From contig NZ_QUDV01000010.1 of NCBI RefSeq assembly GCF_003477705.1, positions 49,245 to 113,244 of the forward strand: 64,000 bases of DNA, given 5' to 3'. Positions 52,504-61,363 of this stretch are shown here, piece after piece. Both the position numbers and the translations under genes were made by a program. Under the pieces are notes generated by a model, which did no database searches, was not told where the DNA came from, and was given only the letters and a program-made list of their open reading frames with translations. Source of the stretch: Dorea sp. AF36-15AT (GTDB lineage: Bacteria > Bacillota > Clostridia > Lachnospirales > Lachnospiraceae). How positions within the stretch are numbered: the stretch's first letter is position 1; each line of letters opens with the position of its first letter.

Positions 52504-53031
52504 ATGGGAAAACAATCAACTCGCAAAAATAAAACGATATATCAGATCTGCCGGGAAGCTCAAGGTCTTACCCGAGAAAAGGCAGCTGAACTAATGGACG
52601 GCATCTCTGATTCAAAGATTGAAAAGATAGAATATGAACTGCAGGAACCAACGCCATATGACATTGTCCAAATGGCGGACTGTTATAAAAGACCAGATCT
52701 TTGTAACTACTACTGTTCCCACAAATGCGCTATTGGTGAGCGCTACGTCCCAGAAGTAGAGGTATCGGAGCTCTCTAGTATCATCCTGGAGACAATTGCC
52801 AGTCTCAATGAGATCAATCCCCTTACCGGGCGCCTCATTCAGATTGCGCGTGACGGCAAGATTACCGATGATGAAATCAAAGATTTTGCATTTATCAGTC
52901 AGAAATTGGACGAAGTATCTCTGGCGATAGATTCCCTGAATCTCTGGGTGGACAAAACCGCCAGCGAAAACGGATTAAATATTGAATTACTGAATGAAAC
53001 AAAAGAAACACTCAAAAAGAGTAGCAGATAA
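52504..53031 (+). CDS. XRE-type helix-turn-helix protein
   Basis: The 175-residue protein has an N-terminal HTH (TIYQICREAQGLTREKAAEL, then SDSKIEKIE) and a Cys-containing segment CNYYCSHKC (residues about 73-81), followed by a helical C-terminal half. It is a stand-alone regulator; targets unknown. The stop codon touches the diguanylate cyclase scar, so sequence after it was rearranged. Confidence 0.82.
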   Translation: MGKQSTRKNKTIYQICREAQGLTREKAAELMDGISDSKIEKIEYELQEPTPYDIVQMADCYKRPDLCNYYCSHKCAIGERYVPEVEVSELSSIILETIASLNEINPLTGRLIQIARDGKITDDEIKDFAFISQKLDEVSLAIDSLNLWVDKTASENGLNIELLNETKETLKKSSR

Positions 53032-53105
53032 AACGAGGTAAAGCAAGCAGTTATGTATTGTTCATGGATTGGGAAGATATGCATATTCGTTACAGTGATA
53101 AATTC
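53030..53105 (+). pseudogene. scar of a second diguanylate cyclase gene (leader joined to last 55 bp)
   Basis: Positions 53030-53047 match the leader of the diguanylate cyclase gene at 61347-61364 in 17 of 18 bases (including its GAGGT ribosome-binding site). Directly after, 53051-53105 match the last part of that gene, 63061-63115, in 53 of 55 bases. The roughly 1.7 kb between are missing. It is a remnant of a homologous gene after an internal deletion. Confidence 0.88.
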
Positions 53106-53122
53106 TCTGACTAATACATCTA

Positions 53123-53164
53123 GCTCTTTTATTATGCCCTTGGCGTTTGGCATAATAAAAGAGC
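53123..53164. other. perfect 16-bp hairpin between convergent genes
   Basis: GCTCTTTTATTATGCC (53123-53138) pairs with GGCATAATAAAAGAGC (53149-53164). There is no clear T run after it on either strand, but it sits 12 bases from the end of the histidine kinase gene and probably stops transcription or protects the mRNA end. Confidence 0.6.
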
Positions 53165-53175
53165 ATATTAACATC

Positions 53176-55428
53176 TTAAAGTATCAGATCAATTATCGTT
53201 TTTTTCAGCATCTTCATATCAACCGGTTTTGATATATGGGCATTCATTCCAGCCGCGAGAGAACGCTGAATATCCTCTGAAAATGCATTGGCGGTCATAG
53301 CAATAATCGGGATTGTCTTTGCCAGTTCATGTGAACTTTTGCGGATTGCCATCGTTGCCTCATAACCATTCATGACCGGCATCTGCACATCCATAAGAAT
53401 CATATCATAGTCACCTGGAACCGACTGTTCAAATGCCTCTAAGACTTTTTCACCATTCTCACAGATTATGCACTCTGCACCCTCTATCCTTAACAATTCT
53501 TTTAGTATCTCCGCATTCAGTTCATTATCCTCTGCACACAAAAAACGCATTCCTTGCAGACTATTGACATCCGGCTCTTTTTTTTCTGACTGTGATGCCA
53601 GCGAGACCGATTTGTCCTCTGCAATTCTCAGGTCTATGAGAACCTCAAAACAGCTTCCCTGTCCCGGTTCACTCTCCACATCAATCGTTCCTCCCATAGC
53701 TTCAACCAGATTTTTGGTAATAGCCATTCCAAGGCCAGTTCCCTGTATCTTATTCGTCACAGAACTTTCCGCACGAGAAAAAGCATCAAAGATTGTATCT
53801 TTGAAATCTGCTGACATTCCCATGCCATTATCACTGACTAAGAAACGATACTTTGCATAGACAGATGAATTCGTTTCACATTCTTCTATCAGGAACTGAA
53901 TCATTCCACCTTCCTGCGTGTATTTCATCGCATTAGATAACAGGTTGCTGAAAATCTGCATCAAATGAACCTGGTCTCCATTCACCCATTCATGCCGGAT
54001 ATTTTCTTTTGTAACCGTAAGAGTCTGCTTTCTTTCGGTTATCTGTGAATGGAATACGGTATTGAGTTCCGTAATAAAATCCAGAATAGAAAAATCTGTA
54101 TACTTAAAAACTGTTTTTCCCGCCTCAATCTTGCTCATATCCAAAACATCATTAATAATCCCTAATAGATGCTGTGATGAAATATCTATTTTATCTGCAT
54201 ACTCTATCACTTTATCTTTGTTGTCCGCATCATGTCTGATCAAAGAAGTCATACCAATAATTGCATTCATTGGCGTACGAATATCATGCGACATATTGGA
54301 CAGAAACTCCGTTTTCGCCTTATTTGCATTTTCAGCTGTCTGCAGTGCTTCTGTAGCAATGTTCTTTGCTTTATTCAGCTTTTTGTTGGCCGTTTTCATC
54401 TCCTTCATTGCCTGTAGTTGAAGTTCATTATTTCTTTTCTCATATTCAGCTTTTTTGTTGGCAATACTGAGATTAGAAACGCTGTAGAATAATCCAACAA
54501 AAAGCAAAAGTACAAAACCTGTCATGAGTATTGTTGCAAATACTATCGTTTTCTGATAATCTCTCAGCACATTATCTACAACGCCTTTTTTCACAATACA
54601 GATTAACATGGAGTTGTTACTTTCTATCGGGCAGTACCCAAGATAGTAGCGGTTTTCCTTTCCCAAAAGTTCTACTCCCTGCTCTTTTTTTTCAAGCTTT
54701 TTGTTAAGGATTGCCATCTCGTTTTTTGTAATGGCCTGCGCTTTTAGTAGGTGCTTCAGTAAAGAATAATTTCTAAAAAATATGTCTTCTTCCTGATTGG
54801 TATAGGTAACATTTCCATCACTGTCTAACATGAACAGATATGCATTCCCATCATATCCTTTAAGCTTTAACATAGAATCCAGCCTTGAATGATTATACAC
54901 GGTTCCAATTGCTGTATAAGTTTCCCCATTAATCGTATACTCCTCACACGGAATTGCAACTAAATAACCTTCTTTTTTCGTATGTTCATAATCAAGGCAA
55001 ACTAGTTTTCCTATGTTATATCCATTCCTTAGATCCAGCAGTAACTTACTTGGCATATCAACCCGCAGTTTTGTTCCATCTGCCGTTATTGCCTTTCCAT
55101 TTTCCTGAAGGAATATAAGTGTACTTTCAGATTCTTTCTGCCAAACTTCAAAAAATTTTTTATCTGTTTCAAGGGACAGTTCTTTCTCCTGAAGTAGAGA
55201 ATCCTCAAGCAAATGCAGTTGACTGTAATATCCATTCACCTGAAGATCATAAGTCTGCTGCATCTGTTCGATAACTGCTCTCATACTGCTTTTTCCGTTT
55301 TCATCAATATACTTGTCCATTCTGTTCAATAATAGTTTTATAAAAATCAGGCTTGAAAGAATGAGACTCACCACAAACAATCGAACTATAATCCTTTTTC
55401 TTTTTGTTATCTTTTGTTCTATCCTCAT
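53176..55428 (-). CDS. hybrid sensor histidine kinase
   Basis: The 750-residue protein has a membrane helix (about 13-35), an outside sensor of about 250 residues (Cache-like), a second helix (about 295-317), a coiled coil, a HisKA domain with H381 in NMSHDIRTPMNAI, an ATPase domain (NLLSNAMKYT, DNGMGMS, GTGLGMAI) and a receiver domain with D680 in ILMDVQMPVMNG. No output domain follows, so a phosphorelay partner is elsewhere. It lies 2 bases after the binding lipoprotein gene, which probably supplies the ligand signal. Confidence 0.93.
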   Translation of the reverse strand: MRIEQKITKRKRIIVRLFVVSLILSSLIFIKLLLNRMDKYIDENGKSSMRAVIEQMQQTYDLQVNGYYSQLHLLEDSLLQEKELSLETDKKFFEVWQKESESTLIFLQENGKAITADGTKLRVDMPSKLLLDLRNGYNIGKLVCLDYEHTKKEGYLVAIPCEEYTINGETYTAIGTVYNHSRLDSMLKLKGYDGNAYLFMLDSDGNVTYTNQEEDIFFRNYSLLKHLLKAQAITKNEMAILNKKLEKKEQGVELLGKENRYYLGYCPIESNNSMLICIVKKGVVDNVLRDYQKTIVFATILMTGFVLLLFVGLFYSVSNLSIANKKAEYEKRNNELQLQAMKEMKTANKKLNKAKNIATEALQTAENANKAKTEFLSNMSHDIRTPMNAIIGMTSLIRHDADNKDKVIEYADKIDISSQHLLGIINDVLDMSKIEAGKTVFKYTDFSILDFITELNTVFHSQITERKQTLTVTKENIRHEWVNGDQVHLMQIFSNLLSNAMKYTQEGGMIQFLIEECETNSSVYAKYRFLVSDNGMGMSADFKDTIFDAFSRAESSVTNKIQGTGLGMAITKNLVEAMGGTIDVESEPGQGSCFEVLIDLRIAEDKSVSLASQSEKKEPDVNSLQGMRFLCAEDNELNAEILKELLRIEGAECIICENGEKVLEAFEQSVPGDYDMILMDVQMPVMNGYEATMAIRKSSHELAKTIPIIAMTANAFSEDIQRSLAAGMNAHISKPVDMKMLKKTIIDLIL

Positions 55429-55430
55429 TT

Positions 55431-57275
55431 TTATTTTTCAACCTCTATATAATCTTCCGGTGCTGACGGCTGCTGTCCGTTTGCCATAGCTGAAACCCAA
55501 GCACTTGATAATGTAGTGTCATTAAGCTGCTCGATTGCACATTCCGGATTTATTTTTTTCAAAATAGACATTGTAGTCTCCGTAAGAAGAATAGAATACT
55601 CTTTTTCTTCGTCTAATTTCTTTTCATTTACTATTATATCCTTTAACGAGAATTTATTTTCTTCATCTTTGATAACTATTTTCATACCAGATGCTATCGG
55701 TAATTCATATTTATCAGTTACAGAAAAATCATCGTTAGAATCCGTCAAATATTCACTCACAAGTTCATGTATCTGTTTGCCGTTTATTTTAGCAAGATAT
55801 AATGAAGTATCAGAACTCTTCGCTGTCATTAGCGCAACTCGACTGCTAGCGCATTCCCCTTTATAAACAGACGAAGTAAAATAATAATATGGCGCAAAAG
55901 CCAGCTGTGCATCATTTTCTTTTCTGATTGTAGTTAAAATCGAAGATGCCGCATCACGACCATTTTTATCATTCAGCGAAATAGAATACTTATGTTCAAA
56001 ATTTACTGTAGCTTTTTCTTCTGTGTCTTTACTGTTCATTACATTACGAAAAACATTATAGGCCTGCGTTGCATCCATTTCCCCTGACAGCAATCCGTGA
56101 ACGGCCTCAAGACTGGCATCAAAAGATTTTTGAGCAGAATATCGGATATAAACAGAATTATCACTAATCTCATCTTCCAGTCCAGGTACATCTTCCATCA
56201 TGCTTGGAACATCTATATTTAATGAAATCACACCACTTCCATCTGCTATCAGCTTTTGTCCTTCTTCTGAGATCATACAATCCAGAACATCTAATGCCAG
56301 ATCCAGTTTTTCCTGATCTTTTTCCAGATCTTTGTTGAATGCTATATTTAGAGAAGGGGTCATATTTATAAAAGCTTCATCCGAAATTTGTGAAAAAAAC
56401 GGTATACGAATTAATTCTGCATCCATCTGTTCCTGAAAATCCTGCATAAGCGCCGGATATCCATGAAACATCGCTGCTTTTCCTTCAAGAAACATCTGAG
56501 TTGCAGTGTTAATATCAACGCTGATATCCTCTTTCGTAAAATGTGAATCCCTTAGAAATGTATTGGTTTCTGAGAAAATACGCTCCCATAATGCATCATC
56601 AAACTCTATATCCTCTGATGCACTTTCAGCTGAGCTTCGCCATTTGATTCCGTCCAGACTCATGAATTCACCAATTGCACCTGTCTGAATCACCTCATGT
56701 GCAGACCAGTCTTCTGCAAGATCCAGGGAATAAGGTTTTATACCGTTATCATAAAATTGCTGACATGCCTGTGCATATTCTTCATAGTTTTCCGGAATCT
56801 TGATTCCATACTGATCAAACAATGTCTTGTTGGCAATGATTGTCTGCGGGATACCGCAAATAGGAAGCCACTGAATTTCATCTTTTGAATTTTTATAGTA
56901 TTGTAATGCATAGGAGTAATACCTGGAAACCACATCATAAGAAGCGAAATCCATAAGATAAGGCTGTAAATCCTGTGCATCTGTTCCAGAAAATCGACGT
57001 ACTGTTATGATATCCGGCAGTTCACCATGTTCTTCAAAATAGCTGTATAAATCAGTATCATTGTTACCAACAATAAATTCAATATCGTGATCTGGAAACT
57101 GCTCCTGGATATATGGAGCAATATTTTTCATCAAACGGTTTTCCCACAAATACACGGTAAGGTGATCATCATTTTTAGATATCTCTTTTTTAGATTGTCC
57201 ACATCCGGATAAAACAGCAGTTGCTAAAAGTACACCCGCCACCAATGCGGCCAGATAACGTTTCTTTTTTTTCAT
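55431..57275 (-). CDS. solute-binding lipoprotein fused to a 5'-nucleotidase C-terminal-like domain
   Basis: The 614-residue protein has a lipobox ending at C25 (VLSGC) and an extracellular solute-binding fold (LTVYLWENRLMKNIAPYIQE to about residue 400) like sugar-binding proteins of ABC systems. The last 180 residues (FAPYYYFTSSVYKGE, then LYLAKINGKQIHELVSEYL and PIASGMKIVI) resemble the C-terminal domain of 5'-nucleotidases without the catalytic metal domain. No ABC permease is next to it; the hybrid kinase is. It is probably a sensor accessory protein. Confidence 0.8.
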   Translation of the reverse strand: MKKKKRYLAALVAGVLLATAVLSGCGQSKKEISKNDDHLTVYLWENRLMKNIAPYIQEQFPDHDIEFIVGNNDTDLYSYFEEHGELPDIITVRRFSGTDAQDLQPYLMDFASYDVVSRYYSYALQYYKNSKDEIQWLPICGIPQTIIANKTLFDQYGIKIPENYEEYAQACQQFYDNGIKPYSLDLAEDWSAHEVIQTGAIGEFMSLDGIKWRSSAESASEDIEFDDALWERIFSETNTFLRDSHFTKEDISVDINTATQMFLEGKAAMFHGYPALMQDFQEQMDAELIRIPFFSQISDEAFINMTPSLNIAFNKDLEKDQEKLDLALDVLDCMISEEGQKLIADGSGVISLNIDVPSMMEDVPGLEDEISDNSVYIRYSAQKSFDASLEAVHGLLSGEMDATQAYNVFRNVMNSKDTEEKATVNFEHKYSISLNDKNGRDAASSILTTIRKENDAQLAFAPYYYFTSSVYKGECASSRVALMTAKSSDTSLYLAKINGKQIHELVSEYLTDSNDDFSVTDKYELPIASGMKIVIKDEENKFSLKDIIVNEKKLDEEKEYSILLTETTMSILKKINPECAIEQLNDTTLSSAWVSAMANGQQPSAPEDYIEVEK

Positions 57276-57356
57276 ACGTCAAATTCCTCATTCTCCCGAT
57301 TATAACACATTTAAATTGCCAATATACATCAGCTTTATTCGATTTTCTAACCAGCT

Positions 57357-57713
57357 TTACGGCAGGATTTCAAGCCAGTATCCATCTGGATCTACAATGA
57401 AATAGATTCCCATTGCTTCATTTTCAAAACAAATACATCCCATCTCTTCGTGCTTTTTGTGCGCTGCCTCATAATCCTCTGCCTGGAATGCCAGATGGAA
57501 TTCGCATTCACCCAGATTATATGGCTGCGGATGATCTTTAAGCCAGGTAAGTTCCAACTCAAAATCACTTACATCGTTGCTCAGATACACAATGATAAAA
57601 TCATCGGTAGTCTTTCTTCTTACTTCGTGCAGATCAAGGGCCTCGTTGTAAAATTTAATAGATCGGTCCAGGTCTGATACATTGTAGTTTTCATGAATCA
57701 TTTTAAACTTCAT
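57357..57713 (-). CDS. VOC/glyoxalase I-like protein
   Basis: The 118-residue product starts at the ATG at 57713 with AAGGAG upstream. It reads MKFKMIHENYNVSDLDRSIK with FYNEALDLHEVRR, ELELTW, and YFIVDPDGYWLEILP at the end, the glyoxalase I-like pattern with metal-ligand His, Glu, His and Glu places. It may detoxify methylglyoxal; other VOC functions are possible. Confidence 0.85.
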   Translation of the reverse strand: MKFKMIHENYNVSDLDRSIKFYNEALDLHEVRRKTTDDFIIVYLSNDVSDFELELTWLKDHPQPYNLGECEFHLAFQAEDYEAAHKKHEEMGCICFENEAMGIYFIVDPDGYWLEILP

Positions 57714-57770
57714 AATTCTTCTCCTTTTGTACATTCTGTGTTTTTAATGTGTGACTTATTTTCTATTGTA

Positions 57771-58526
57771 TTATAAATATAATTTATTTTCTTTCCTGCC
57801 TGAACAAATCTTCTTCATGTTCCGTCCGGCTATAAAGCTAATAAATTTACTATAGTTTCTTGCCTTCTTTGGACAGACTGCCACGCAGTGCATGCAAGAA
57901 ATACACTTATCATTATCTGTAATCTTCGGATCATCCAATGAAATAGCGCCTGTTGGGCATTCTTTTGCACACAGACCACAAGAAGTACACTTTTTATTTA
58001 CAGTCGGTTTAAACGGCACGCCACCATATTGACGATATGGTCTGTTTCCCGGAAACTCAGGTGTTCTTTGCGTTGCAATATTTTCCATAATCTTTGTAGC
58101 AAATCCCATCAATTCCTTTTCATCCTGCGAATCCGGACGACCGGTTCCAAATTGGTGTAATAAAGAATGTTCTGCGACAGCCTCCATTCCTGCGATGCAT
58201 ACAAAACCTGACGCTTCCAGAATATCCTGTAACTCCAGTAAAGTATCGTCAATTGCACGGTTTCCAAATACCACTGCAAGAATCGCCTTCGTACCGTCTG
58301 CCTTTACATTTCGAAACATTTCTGTTATAACTGACGGAATGCGTCCTCCATAAGACGGTACACCAACCAGACACACATCATCTTTTTTAAATTGTGCCTT
58401 TTTAATCTTATCTGGTTCTTTGATCAGGTCGATTACTTCAGCTTCCTGTTTAGCCCCGTTAATAATAATATCTGCCACTTTCTTTGTACCCCCGGTCGGG
58501 CTGAAAAATATATTATAAAATTTCAT
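57771..58526 (-). CDS. EFR1-type flavodoxin/ferredoxin fusion protein
   Basis: The 251-residue product starts at the ATG at 58526 with AAGGAG upstream. An N-terminal flavodoxin-like domain (FFSPTGGTKKVADII, VPSYGGRIPS) is joined to two 4Fe-4S motifs, CTSCGLCAKECP and CISCMHCVAVCP, near the C terminus. EFR1-family proteins are common in gut anaerobes and probably carry electrons. The partner is unknown. Confidence 0.9.
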   Translation of the reverse strand: MKFYNIFFSPTGGTKKVADIIINGAKQEAEVIDLIKEPDKIKKAQFKKDDVCLVGVPSYGGRIPSVITEMFRNVKADGTKAILAVVFGNRAIDDTLLELQDILEASGFVCIAGMEAVAEHSLLHQFGTGRPDSQDEKELMGFATKIMENIATQRTPEFPGNRPYRQYGGVPFKPTVNKKCTSCGLCAKECPTGAISLDDPKITDNDKCISCMHCVAVCPKKARNYSKFISFIAGRNMKKICSGRKENKLYL

Positions 58527-58607
58527 TATACTCCTTGCCTCCAATCTAAGTCCATTCGGAACACACGGCTCAATTTCATCCATGTCTATATCTGCATAAT
58601 CTCTCCT

Positions 58608-58976
58608 TTAATTACATCTGAACGGAGTGCGAACCTCAATGAGATTACCACTCGGATCATACAGTCTTACAAGCTTCTGCCCACCTGCAAGTTCTGTCAA
58701 CTTTGTGGCATATCGAACGAAATGCTTACCAGATTCATATTTCGCAATCAATCCATCTATATCAAAATCCTCGAAATACAGTTCCATCATGTTATTGAAT
58801 GGCGTAGAAGTTTCATCCAATGTTTTCTCCCATATGTCGGCATCCTGCAAAACAAGCCCCTCCGATAAGATCACATTACCTTCATTCTTAAGAATCACTT
58901 GCATTCCAAATAAATCCTTATAAAACTCTATGGATTTTTCTATATCATCCACCACAATCAGTACATTTTTCAGCAT
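58608..58976 (-). CDS. VOC family protein
   Basis: The 122-residue product starts at the ATG at 58976, eight bases after GAGG; the GTG three codons earlier overlaps that site. It has LIVVDDIEKSIEFYKDLFGM, a middle with MMELYFE and the end RLYDPSGNLIEVRTP. A single VOC unit pair, related to bleomycin-resistance/glyoxalase proteins. Substrate unknown. Confidence 0.88.
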   Translation of the reverse strand: MLKNVLIVVDDIEKSIEFYKDLFGMQVILKNEGNVILSEGLVLQDADIWEKTLDETSTPFNNMMELYFEDFDIDGLIAKYESGKHFVRYATKLTELAGGQKLVRLYDPSGNLIEVRTPFRCN

Positions 58977-59002
58977 ATCAGTCACCTCGCAATCCGCTTT
59001 GG

Positions 59003-59413
59003 TTAAATAATCTTTCCGGATAAATGATCAATTTCATGCTGACAGATTTGTGCCGTCCATCCTGACAGCTTCTGACGCTGTTTTTTCCAGTTGAAGTCAT
59101 AATAATCTACTTCTATTTCCTGGTATCTGGTCGTTTTACGAACACCATCCAAGGATAAACAACCTTCTTCTGTCTCATACATGTCACGCTTTGAAACAAT
59201 CACCGGATTAAACATCACTACATCCATGAATCCCATATTTACAATAATGATATTCTTTTTTACACCAATCATATTGGCAGCCATACCAACGCACCGTTCC
59301 CGGTTTGCCTGCAGTGTGTCCTGCAGATCCTTTCCAACCTGGATATCTGCTTTCGTAGCTGGTTCGGATGGCTGACCTAAAAAGAAAATATCTCTTACAA
59401 TTTGCTTTACCAT
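59003..59413 (-). CDS. def: peptide deformylase
   Basis: The 136-residue product starts at the ATG at 59413 with AGGAG upstream. It has EGCLSL (zinc Cys85) and HEIDH (H126, E127, H130). The first motif, GxGxAAxQ in typical enzymes, reads CVGMAANMIGV, so the usual Gln that helps hold the transition state is Met; such variants occur in clostridia as second copies. It may be an accessory deformylase with altered activity. Confidence 0.83.
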   Translation of the reverse strand: MVKQIVRDIFFLGQPSEPATKADIQVGKDLQDTLQANRERCVGMAANMIGVKKNIIIVNMGFMDVVMFNPVIVSKRDMYETEEGCLSLDGVRKTTRYQEIEVDYYDFNWKKQRQKLSGWTAQICQHEIDHLSGKII

Positions 59414-59478
59414 TTTCTTTCTCCTATAGCTTTCATTTTCTTTTTTCCATTCTACCACAGGCTTATCTTTATTCGTCA

Positions 59479-59668
59479 TTTTTTTGATATTTTCTTTTCC
59501 GCTTTTTCTCTGATTCACATCCCCAAATAAGAGGTGACAATAGAGCGGATTGCCAATCACTGTGTAGACTGTCGTTACCAAATTACTATCTCTGCAAATT
59601 ACAGCAACACGATCTCTTCTTAAACGTTCTACACGTTCTTTTGCATAGACTTCTTTGTTTTCCGCAGA
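59479..59668 (-). pseudogene. unassigned in-frame fragment upstream of the deformylase gene
   Basis: The deformylase frame stays open upstream for about 85 codons, from just after a TAA near 59671, and reads protein-like sequence such as KERVERLRRDRVAVICRD and TVIGNPLYCHLLFGD. There is no good start signal for it. It looks like the decayed end of another gene fused in frame to the deformylase leader. Family not recognised. Confidence 0.35.
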
Positions 59669-59703
59669 TTAAACAAAGTAGTTTGCTCACGCAAAACTCC
59701 ACT

Positions 59704-60108
59704 TTAACTTTCACTCAAGCTTTTCTTTAGCTCAATGATATTCTCCTCAATCCGCTGTATCACAGCCTTGAAATCATCATCTGATTTCCCCGTTGGATCA
59801 TCAAGTCCCCAGTTATCATCAAACACCTTTCCAATAAAAGGACATCCCACATTGCATCCCATGGATATTGCAATATCAACATCTGGGATATCAGTAATCA
59901 GCTTACTATGCTGACCATTTGCTTCCATGTCTATTCCATAAATCTCTTTCATGATACGAACGGCATCCTGATTAATCTGAGGCTTTGTCTCTGTTCCGGC
60001 CGAATAGCTTTCAAATATATCTGATGCCAGATGTTTTCCCAATGCCTCTGCCATCTGACTACGGCATGAATTATGAACACAGATAAATGCGACTTTTTTC
60101 TTATTCAT
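59704..60108 (-). CDS. arsC: arsenate reductase, thioredoxin-coupled type
   Basis: The 134-residue LMW-phosphatase-fold enzyme has the P-loop CVHNSCRSQ (C10, C15) and the redox cysteines C85 and C89 in SMGCNVGCPF, as in Staphylococcus ArsC. It reduces arsenate to arsenite with thioredoxin. Its start overlaps the DUF5714 gene by 8 bases, so the two are coupled. No arsenite efflux pump is in the window. Confidence 0.93.
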   Translation of the reverse strand: MNKKKVAFICVHNSCRSQMAEALGKHLASDIFESYSAGTETKPQINQDAVRIMKEIYGIDMEANGQHSKLITDIPDVDIAISMGCNVGCPFIGKVFDDNWGLDDPTGKSDDDFKAVIQRIEENIIELKKSLSES

Positions 60109-60790
60109 GAAATGGGCACCTCTCCTTAATACATTGGTTGTTCTTATCAGAATGAATACACTTTATAACAGGCTTTTCCATTTGTATATTGAAATTCTCT
60201 TCCACATAGTCTATCGCTGAGATTATGGCTATATAGGAATCTCTTTTACAACATCTTGGTCCACCAATGCTTCCGATTGCGTCAAGTGCCTTGGAAGTCA
60301 TTTTATTAGCCAAACCCCAAGGTTCATTTTTAAGTGGAGTCGCTCCTGAGATTATTGATATAAACATTCCTGTACTAATTCCAGCACCACAAGCACCCCA
60401 GAATCCACATACGCCACCCGGAACAGCTTTTCCGCGATTCATCATTTCAAGTAACGCTTCTGGCAAATCAATCTCACCACCTGCATTTTTATATGCAGCA
60501 AGGAGCGCTGAACCAACCATAACATGATGCTCTGGTCCATGCATATGACAGAATGGCTGTTCCATCATTTTTCTTATAATTTCTATCGGATTCTTAGATG
60601 TTTCACTAAGACATATGTCTATAATTACATCCATTCCTTTTGTATGGCATTCATTACATACATAATGACCCTGCTCACATCGGGTTTTGCTTAATTCCTT
60701 TTTATGGCATAACACGCACTCCATCATTTCATCTTTTTCAAGATATATAAGTGGTGCTTTACATATAATACATTCTTCTTTCATTTCCAT
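60101..60790 (-). CDS. DUF5714 cysteine-rich protein in the ars operon
   Basis: The 229-residue protein has an N-terminal zinc-ribbon-like part (CIICKAPL, CVLCHKK, CNECH) and a body with MHGPEHHVMVGSALLAAY, GGVCGFWGACGAGISTGMF and GGPRCCKRDSY, ending in CIKERCPF. The Cys/His patterns fit DUF5714, often found with arsR or methyltransferase genes. It could handle metals or thiols. Function is not established. Confidence 0.8.
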   Translation of the reverse strand: MEMKEECIICKAPLIYLEKDEMMECVLCHKKELSKTRCEQGHYVCNECHTKGMDVIIDICLSETSKNPIEIIRKMMEQPFCHMHGPEHHVMVGSALLAAYKNAGGEIDLPEALLEMMNRGKAVPGGVCGFWGACGAGISTGMFISIISGATPLKNEPWGLANKMTSKALDAIGSIGGPRCCKRDSYIAIISAIDYVEENFNIQMEKPVIKCIHSDKNNQCIKERCPFHE

Positions 60791-60793
60791 TTC

Positions 60794-61063
60794 CTACATT
60801 CCCAAAGCTTCAACAAATGAACTTGCCTCTCTTATTACTTTTTTGTTCAGAGAATAATGATGCCACTTGCCTTCCTTGCGGTCATTTACAAGCCCACAGT
60901 CAACCAATATTTTCATGTGATGGGATAAAGTGGGCTGCCTGATATCAAATTTATCCAAAATCTTACATCCGCATTTTTCTCCATCTGACAGCATCTGAAC
61001 AATCTCCAGTCTATTTGTATCCGATAATGCTTTGCATATTAGTATCATGTCTCTTGTATCCAT
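60794..61063 (-). CDS. arsR: ArsR-family metalloregulator
   Basis: The 89-residue winged-helix repressor has SDTNRLEIVQMLSDGEKCGCKILDKFDIRQPTLSHH as its DNA-recognition part; two Cys residues (CGCKIL) are placed as in ArsR As(III) sites. It is 3 bases before the DUF5714 gene and represses its own operon in other systems. A promoter with a dyad lies just upstream. Confidence 0.92.
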   Translation of the reverse strand: MDTRDMILICKALSDTNRLEIVQMLSDGEKCGCKILDKFDIRQPTLSHHMKILVDCGLVNDRKEGKWHHYSLNKKVIREASSFVEALGM

Positions 61064-61097
61064 TTTGCCACCTCACATAGACAATCATCTATATATC

Positions 61098-61126
61098 AAA
61101 TTACCATACGCATAGATGCTTGTCAA
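61098..61126 (-). promoter_or_regulatory. promoter/operator of the arsR operon
   Basis: On the minus strand TTGACA (61121-61126), 17 bases, TAATTT (61098-61103). The spacer holds an imperfect dyad (ATACGCATAGATG / CAATGTGTAT) in the place expected for an ArsR operator. Confidence 0.65.
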
Positions 61127-61363
61127 TGTGTATTTAGTCAAGCGGACACTACGTACATCTTTAATAAGATTTTGAACTCCTCATTTTGCGGAATGATTGG
61201 AAGTAATTTATAAATGTCATAAATATCGATATACATTCTTCTGTCATAGATGTATAAGGATTATGCACAGTTCGTTTTTTTCATAAAACCTATTCTGTTT
61301 TTCAACTTCTGTGCTATAATGCTTTATTATAAAAATTCTCATGGACAAAACGAGGTAAACCAA

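Noticed and set aside
52276..52515. Second minus-strand frame overlapping 52236-52376
   Set aside because: It runs across the HTH promoter in a different frame and has no ribosome-binding site; only the short GTG frame looks protein-like.
61250..61363. A longer N terminus for the diguanylate cyclase
   Set aside because: No ribosome-binding site there; the GTG at 61364 has GAGGT upstream, begins a normal signal-anchor, and its leader is the part kept in the scar at 53030.
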